The position numbers and the translations under genes were made by a program. Positions 5,077-8,948 of a DNA stretch of 8,948 bases are shown here, one piece after another. Source of the stretch: Myxococcales bacterium (GTDB lineage: Bacteria; Myxococcota_C; UBA6777). The DNA lies in the NCBI GenBank assembly GCA_027005175.1, contig JALTMC010000913.1:1-8948 (forward strand). Direction: 5' to 3'. The notes beneath the pieces were generated by a model. That model saw only the letters and a program-made list of their open reading frames with translations. It was not told the origin of the DNA and made no database searches. How positions within the stretch are numbered: the stretch's first letter is position 1; each line of letters begins with the position of its first letter.

Positions 5077-6444
5077 GTCTGGGGATTTGGGGAAGAGGTG
5101 GATGCTGTATTGAATAAGGACGCGCTTCCAGTCTTCTTTCAGCCCGCGGTAGGCTAGTCTTTTTCCACGGACAGCCGATCGGATACAGGTTTGTACGGCA
5201 GGCTGTGGTTTGTCCATCTTGAGCTTGATGGTGTTGGGATAAGCCTGACCTGATTGGACATCGATGACCATCTCCACATCGATTTTGACTTGATTGCTTC
5301 CGGTGACTTTTCGGGCGCATCGATGAAGTGCTTGTTGTAAAAACATGTGGGTCCAGAAGTTCAGGGCTGCAGGGGTATAATCAATGATGTTGAAGTGGTC
5401 GGCACGGGCTAGCATGAGAAATGGAGTCTCATCATAAGCTTCAAAGCGGAATCGATCGATCGATCGATATGCGGGGAGTGTTGTGGCTTTCAGAGGCCAA
5501 CTGCCATAACCGATGAGCTTGCCTCCTTTGAGGATGGGAGTTTTTCCCCGACGACGCGAGCCTCTATCGTCGTCATCATCATCATCGTCACCGTCATCAG
5601 CATTGTCGCCTTGTGATCGCTTAAAGACTTGGGCGAGATAGGTGTCAGCGGGGAGCCCAAAATAGGGTGTTGTCCACAACTTGGAGGAAGCAAACTTCCC
5701 ATGGAGGATGCGATTCATAAGGGATTCATACCGTTTGACATCGGCACGTAGTTTCACCAGCGTCTCCGGTGGTTTGGCTTGTTTGCCACCGCTGGCCGCT
5801 TTTTGGCGACTCCAACGTCTCTCTTGGCTCTTGCGCTTTGCGAACGCTCTTTGGTACAGGCGCACATAGGCTTGCAGCAAGTGATGACCATCGGCCACAC
5901 GTTGCAACAGAAAGTAGACAAAGTCGAGGTATTTGGCGTCTTCGACGGCCTTGCAAGCCCCTTTTTTACAACGGAACAAGGCCACTTTGTCACAGCCATC
6001 GCCCTTACAACGTGGTTCAAAGGAGAGAGTGCTTCCTTTTTGTGCAGGGCAGTTCTTACGCAACAAGGCCGTTGTGACCTTTACTTTTTTGGCTTCTCCT
6101 CGACCTAGCAATTCCCAGCATCGTGCGAGGCTTTGGTAGGTCTTGACGCGAGAGTCATTCATATGTTTGAGGGCGTTTTGCAAGATCTCGCTGCGTTCGA
6201 CACGGGGGGGAGGGGGTGGTGGTGTTTTCTTTCCCTCTTTCGAGAGGGTCATATAAGCGAATGCGCCTAAACCACCACATATCAATACGATAATGAGCTT
6301 GATCACTATCGGCACCTTGGGTGGTTCTTGTTGTTGCTTGAGTTCGTCCAGGTCGATGGCCTGTCCGTCTTCGCCAAGCAACTCACCTTCTTGGTAATCA
6401 CCATCGTAGTTTGAATAATCAATCATCTGCTTGTCATCACTCAT
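5065..6444 (-). CDS. Single-pass inner-membrane protein with AgmX/PglI (TonB-like) C-terminal domain
   Basis: 459 residues. An acidic cytoplasmic N-terminus (1-40) is followed by one membrane segment (about 44-66, VPIVIKLIIVLICGGLGAFA), then a KK and a six-proline run (75-80), a TonB-like arrangement. The periplasmic part has a helical region (84-120), four cysteines spaced C-x4-C-x7-C-x4-C (146, 151, 159, 164), a Lys/Arg-rich helical stretch (195-250) and an eight-Asp run (286-293). Residues ~365-453 match the AgmX/PglI C-terminal pattern: 'LHRCARK', 'VKIDVEMVIDVQSGQAYP', 'VQTCIRSAVRGKRLAY' and a closing strand 'VLIQYSIHLF'. The family includes envelope-spanning parts of the myxobacterial gliding machinery, but many members are uncharacterised. 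The start at 6444 is preferred over a TTG at 6531 because of the AGGAAGGA ribosome-binding site and the promoter position. Confidence 0.8.
   Translation of the reverse strand: MSDDKQMIDYSNYDGDYQEGELLGEDGQAIDLDELKQQQEPPKVPIVIKLIIVLICGGLGAFAYMTLSKEGKKTPPPPPPRVERSEILQNALKHMNDSRVKTYQSLARCWELLGRGEAKKVKVTTALLRKNCPAQKGSTLSFEPRCKGDGCDKVALFRCKKGACKAVEDAKYLDFVYFLLQRVADGHHLLQAYVRLYQRAFAKRKSQERRWSRQKAASGGKQAKPPETLVKLRADVKRYESLMNRILHGKFASSKLWTTPYFGLPADTYLAQVFKRSQGDNADDGDDDDDDDDRGSRRRGKTPILKGGKLIGYGSWPLKATTLPAYRSIDRFRFEAYDETPFLMLARADHFNIIDYTPAALNFWTHMFLQQALHRCARKVTGSNQVKIDVEMVIDVQSGQAYPNTIKLKMDKPQPAVQTCIRSAVRGKRLAYRGLKEDWKRVLIQYSIHLFPKSPDSNP
5451..5468. repeat. 18-bp GATC-array palindrome inside a coding region
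   Basis: The sequence ATCGATCGATCGATCGAT is a perfect palindrome and a tandem array holding four GATC sites in 18 bp. It lies inside the AgmX/PglI-type gene, where it encodes part of 'YRSIDRF'. GATC is the target of Dam-type methylases, and overlapping CGATCG sites also occur here. It may be chance or a true site for methylation or protein binding. Confidence 0.8.
5566..5589 (-). repeat. GAT/GAC trinucleotide run encoding eight aspartates
   Basis: Eight consecutive Asp codons (GAC or GAT) form a trinucleotide repeat in the AgmX/PglI-type gene, with further Asp codons just upstream in the protein. The mixed codons suggest that acidity has been kept, not merely that a slippage-prone tract exists. 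Length changes here would stay in frame. Confidence 0.85.
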
Positions 6445-6513
6445 CGCACTTTTGTCCTTCCTGAGGGAGCTGAAGTCTACTAGGACCGCTTTTGTCACGG
6501 GTTTGGTTATGCG

Positions 6514-6542
6514 AGCATACGAAGCGAGCAACGCCGGGTCAA
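6514..6542 (-). promoter_or_regulatory. Sigma70-type promoter of the AgmX/PglI-type gene
   Basis: On the minus strand, TTGACC (6537-6542, five of six consensus positions) and TATGCT (6514-6519, four of six) are separated by exactly 17 bp. Transcription should begin near 6507, leaving a leader of about 62 bases with the AGGAAGGA ribosome-binding site before the ATG at 6444. It lies just past the end of the small open frame 6547-6663, as expected for an independent promoter. Confidence 0.5.
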
Positions 6543-6546
6543 CTTC

Positions 6547-6663
6547 TCATACCGAATACGCAAAAATACAGTGTTGGTTTTGTGCAAAACCGTTCTTGTT
6601 GTGATTCTCTTCCGTCCAAAGTTCTACCATAGATCCCGGCTCAATGTGTAGTGTGTCAATCAT
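6547..6663 (-). CDS. Possible 38-residue small protein or +1-frame extension of the upstream gene
   Basis: An ATG-initiated frame of 38 codons ('MIDTLHIEPGSMVELWTEEN...CIFAYSV') fills the gap between the large right-hand gene and the promoter at 6514-6542. Its composition is protein-like, but no good ribosome-binding site is visible; GGAG lies about 18 bases upstream. The same frame is open back to 6870. It could therefore be joined to the large gene by a +1 shift at the CCC-CCC tract (G run at 6746-6751 on +), adding about 66 residues. I recognise no family. It could equally be non-coding. Confidence 0.25.
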   Translation of the reverse strand: MIDTLHIEPGSMVELWTEENHNKNGFAQNQHCIFAYSV

Positions 6664-6721
6664 TTGATTTAAGAACAAGCCAGCTCCATCCTTTGTGGCT
6701 AGAGTTGTGGGATCTGTTTGC

Positions 6722-8948
6722 TCAATCTGGGGGCGTTGATTCTTTGGGGGGTTGGGTCTCTGTTGCAATCTGTTTTTTGGCCGCACCCTGGGCCTGTTTG
6801 CGCTCTCGACGCAAGTCTTCCAATGTGTTCCACAAGTGTTGATGCTGCTCGTTGTCTCGATCCAACTCACGTAGCAACTTGACCACTTGTTGGAGTGGGT
6901 TGAAGAGTTCAGGATGAGATGTCATCGTTTTGCGAAGCAGCGGCAGAGGTATCTGACTCAAGGTGAGCAAGAAGAGTGGTGAGACCAAGTGACCTGTTGC
7001 ATCCGACAAAAAGGGAACGATCTCGCGTGTGGGGCTCGCCTGACCTTGCAAATCACCCAGAGGTTTAAACCGATCGGGATGCTCTGCCCCTTCCTGGGTT
7101 GAGGGGACTTGGCATTCGATGACACGAAACTCTTGGATGAACTGTTGTAAGAGCAGCCTTGTCCAGGTGATCGCCTCCATGGGGTGCTCTTGTTCAAGAC
7201 GTTGTACGAGCGAGCGTTTATCGAGCAGCCAAGCTTCCGACATCTCACTGCTAGAGATGTCAGAGGCGGAGCGATCGTCACCCCAATCTTCCAGTACAGA
7301 TACGATGATTCGATGGATCTGCGATGTATATGTTGCGGGCTTGAGCCAGTGTTCCTCTTGGATGGAGCACAGGTTGGAGACCTCTTGCAACATGCGATTG
7401 ATCGTTTGTTCTGCGGTCACCCAGGAACATTTATCCTGGAGGTGCATAGTATAAAACTCTGACAAAGCAAGCTGAGCGACCTGTTCGGTGAGTTTCTGTT
7501 TTTGTGTTTCGAAGCTTTCGACAGACAGACCCCAGAACGGATGGGCGGCTTCATCTTCTGCGATCGATAGACCCCGATGCTGTAGGTAGTGTCGATAAAA
7601 GTGAAAGTCGAGGACCTCTCGCAATCGTTGTAGCAATAGATCTTCGTATTCATCACCGAGCAACTGCAAGACATATTCCCATTGGGATGTGTTCGCTTTG
7701 AGGCGATGCATGAGTTGGTCAACGGTCAGAAACTGGTAACGGTAGGTTTGTTCCCAGATCCCCTCTTCCTGAATGAGTCCAGAAACTGTTGTAGGCATTT
7801 CTCCCTTTTGTGCGAGCTTGCCCAGATCGATTTCTTTGTCGATCCACAGGGCGAGGTGAAACCACCCTCCATCATTTAAGTTTTCTGTGGTCTTGAAGAA
7901 GAGCAAGAAGCTTCGGAAGAAGCGTTGGTCGCGCCATAGTCCGCTACCTTGTGTCAGGTGCTTGTCCAGGCTCACGATACGCAATACCTTGACCTGCTCC
8001 AAATTGAGTTGGTGATAGTCACGCAACTCTGGACGAGAGAGCAAAGGAACAATACGGCCATGCAACTCTTGGTGGGGGATGTCTGGATCTGTGTCAAGGT
8101 GAAAATTTTGCCCTGTCGTTGCTGGAATGGCGCGGGTCGGGCGGATCTCATCCAATTGTTCAAACAATCTCGATAGAACAGGCGGAGCGAGGTGCATAAA
8201 TCGTTTAATATAACGCCGCAGCATGGCCCATCGTGTCTGTGCCGCTTCGTGTTCTTGTAGATCGCGAGGATAGAGCCGACGTAAGACCGCGAGTGGAGCC
8301 TGAGACAGCACCCATAGCAATTCTCGGAGATTCCGAAGCAGTGGGTTTTGGGCGGCGGTGGAGCTTTCCCACATGGAGCGGTTGCAGATCAGTGCGACAA
8401 AGATCAACTCGGGCTCTGCCCGCAAGCGGCGAGTGGTCTGTTCGAGGGCGTCAAACAACAAGTCGGAGGCCCACACTTGCGAGCTGCTGCGATGAAGGAT
8501 GTCACGCCAGATGGCTTGCAAGTGTGTCGCCTGACGGAAAAAGCGATCATCTTCTTCACTGAGACGATTGTGGGATGCTAGCTGCGCGAGGCGACTTTCA
8601 TCACTATTGATCGGCCACAAGACTTGTTTTGATTCTTCGTCCACGGTCTCTAAAAACTGGAGCAAGGCGCAAGAGATCTTGGGGTGTCGTTGAGGGTCAA
8701 GGATCATCAACGAGCTTTGGGCCCAATCCAAAGCAGAGATACGCCAGTGTGATTCGTCGATCCCCATCTGCTGTTCAACCACCATACGAAATAAGCTGAG
8801 TCGTCGGGTGGTGCTGTTGGAGTCTGGATCGACTTCATAAGAGTAGCGAAACAGTATCCCTGGAACTGCACCATCAAAGGTCTGCCAGGGGATGGGGGAG
8901 CAGACCGTAAAGGCACGCTGAAAACGTTGCCAGCGCGTATCCCAAGTG
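6722..8948 (-). CDS. Large protein of unknown function, N-terminus beyond the window
   Basis: At least 741 residues. The first ATG in the window (8785) is not the start: the frame stays open for 54 more codons to the edge and reads as ordinary protein, including 'GILFRYSYEVDPDSNSTTRRLSLFR', a strand-turn-strand pattern. The rest is mostly alpha-helical, rich in Leu, Gln, Glu and Trp, with many amphipathic helices and no clear membrane segment. The last ~45 residues are charged and end in a Gln/Lys/Pro-rich tail ('ETQPPKESTPPD'). No catalytic motif, Walker box or known domain is recognised. The next gene downstream (AgmX/PglI-type) is on the same strand but appears to have its own promoter, so a functional link is only suggested by proximity. 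The C-terminus may be longer if the frame shifts near 6746-6751. Confidence 0.85.
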   Translation of the reverse strand, partial: TWDTRWQRFQRAFTVCSPIPWQTFDGAVPGILFRYSYEVDPDSNSTTRRLSLFRMVVEQQMGIDESHWRISALDWAQSSLMILDPQRHPKISCALLQFLETVDEESKQVLWPINSDESRLAQLASHNRLSEEDDRFFRQATHLQAIWRDILHRSSSQVWASDLLFDALEQTTRRLRAEPELIFVALICNRSMWESSTAAQNPLLRNLRELLWVLSQAPLAVLRRLYPRDLQEHEAAQTRWAMLRRYIKRFMHLAPPVLSRLFEQLDEIRPTRAIPATTGQNFHLDTDPDIPHQELHGRIVPLLSRPELRDYHQLNLEQVKVLRIVSLDKHLTQGSGLWRDQRFFRSFLLFFKTTENLNDGGWFHLALWIDKEIDLGKLAQKGEMPTTVSGLIQEEGIWEQTYRYQFLTVDQLMHRLKANTSQWEYVLQLLGDEYEDLLLQRLREVLDFHFYRHYLQHRGLSIAEDEAAHPFWGLSVESFETQKQKLTEQVAQLALSEFYTMHLQDKCSWVTAEQTINRMLQEVSNLCSIQEEHWLKPATYTSQIHRIIVSVLEDWGDDRSASDISSSEMSEAWLLDKRSLVQRLEQEHPMEAITWTRLLLQQFIQEFRVIECQVPSTQEGAEHPDRFKPLGDLQGQASPTREIVPFLSDATGHLVSPLFLLTLSQIPLPLLRKTMTSHPELFNPLQQVVKLLRELDRDNEQHQHLWNTLEDLRRERKQAQGAAKKQIATETQPPKESTPPD

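Noticed and set aside
5779-6108. 109-codon + strand open frame (and similar overlapping ones at 5681-6139)
   Set aside because: Antisense shadows of the AgmX/PglI-type gene with no start signals.
6445-6531. N-terminal extension of the AgmX/PglI-type protein from a TTG at 6531
   Set aside because: The TTG lies within the inferred promoter and has no good ribosome-binding site, whereas ATG 6444 has AGGAAGGA.
6678-6700. Intrinsic terminator after the large right-hand gene
   Set aside because: Only a 5-bp stem (AGCCA/TGGCT) with a 13-base loop and a broken T-tract; too weak to call.

Overview
The window is a gene-dense stretch of moderate G+C, with seven protein-coding genes, no RNA genes and no recognisable insertion sequence or CRISPR array. 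The mix of families (a ParB-like protein, a roadblock/LC7-like small protein, a single-pass protein with an AgmX/PglI (TonB-like) C-terminal domain, and large unrecognised proteins) is typical of Myxococcota and former deltaproteobacteria. That placement is an inference from gene content only; no phylogenetic marker is present, and the G+C looks lower than in classical myxobacteria.

Layout, left to right. The 3' part of a ParB-family gene runs on + (2-913). It collides tail to tail, sharing the bases TTAA, with a minus-strand gene for an exported protein with a strongly arginine-rich tail (910-2526). Upstream of that gene is a leader built of 11-bp tandem repeats (2538-2620), then a monoacylglycerol-lipase-like alpha/beta hydrolase (2625-3473, minus). 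A 303-bp gap with one good inverted repeat follows. Next is a 199-aa minus-strand protein (3777-4376) whose core looks like the LeuA/CimA C-terminal regulatory domain standing alone, without the catalytic barrel. A 352-bp divergent intergenic region carries a near-consensus sigma70 promoter that drives a roadblock/LC7-like protein on + (4729-5076). That gene overlaps by 12 bp, tail to tail, the minus-strand AgmX/PglI-type protein (5065-6444), which has its own plausible promoter. The right end is a very long minus-strand gene (6722 to beyond 8948) whose true start lies outside the window.

How the genes might work together. The clearest pair is the roadblock-like gene and the AgmX/PglI-type gene, since both families recur in myxobacterial polarity and motility machinery. 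The pairing here is suggestive, not proven. The hydrolase and exported-protein genes are co-directional, separated only by the repeat leader, and may share a transcript. Two starts are revised from promoter and ribosome-binding-site positions: 4729 instead of 4615, and 6444 instead of 6531. The best candidates for something undescribed are the stand-alone LeuA-type regulatory domain, the Shine-Dalgarno-like tandem-repeat leader, the arginine-tailed exported protein, and the unrecognised large protein at the right edge with its possible +1-frame extension.
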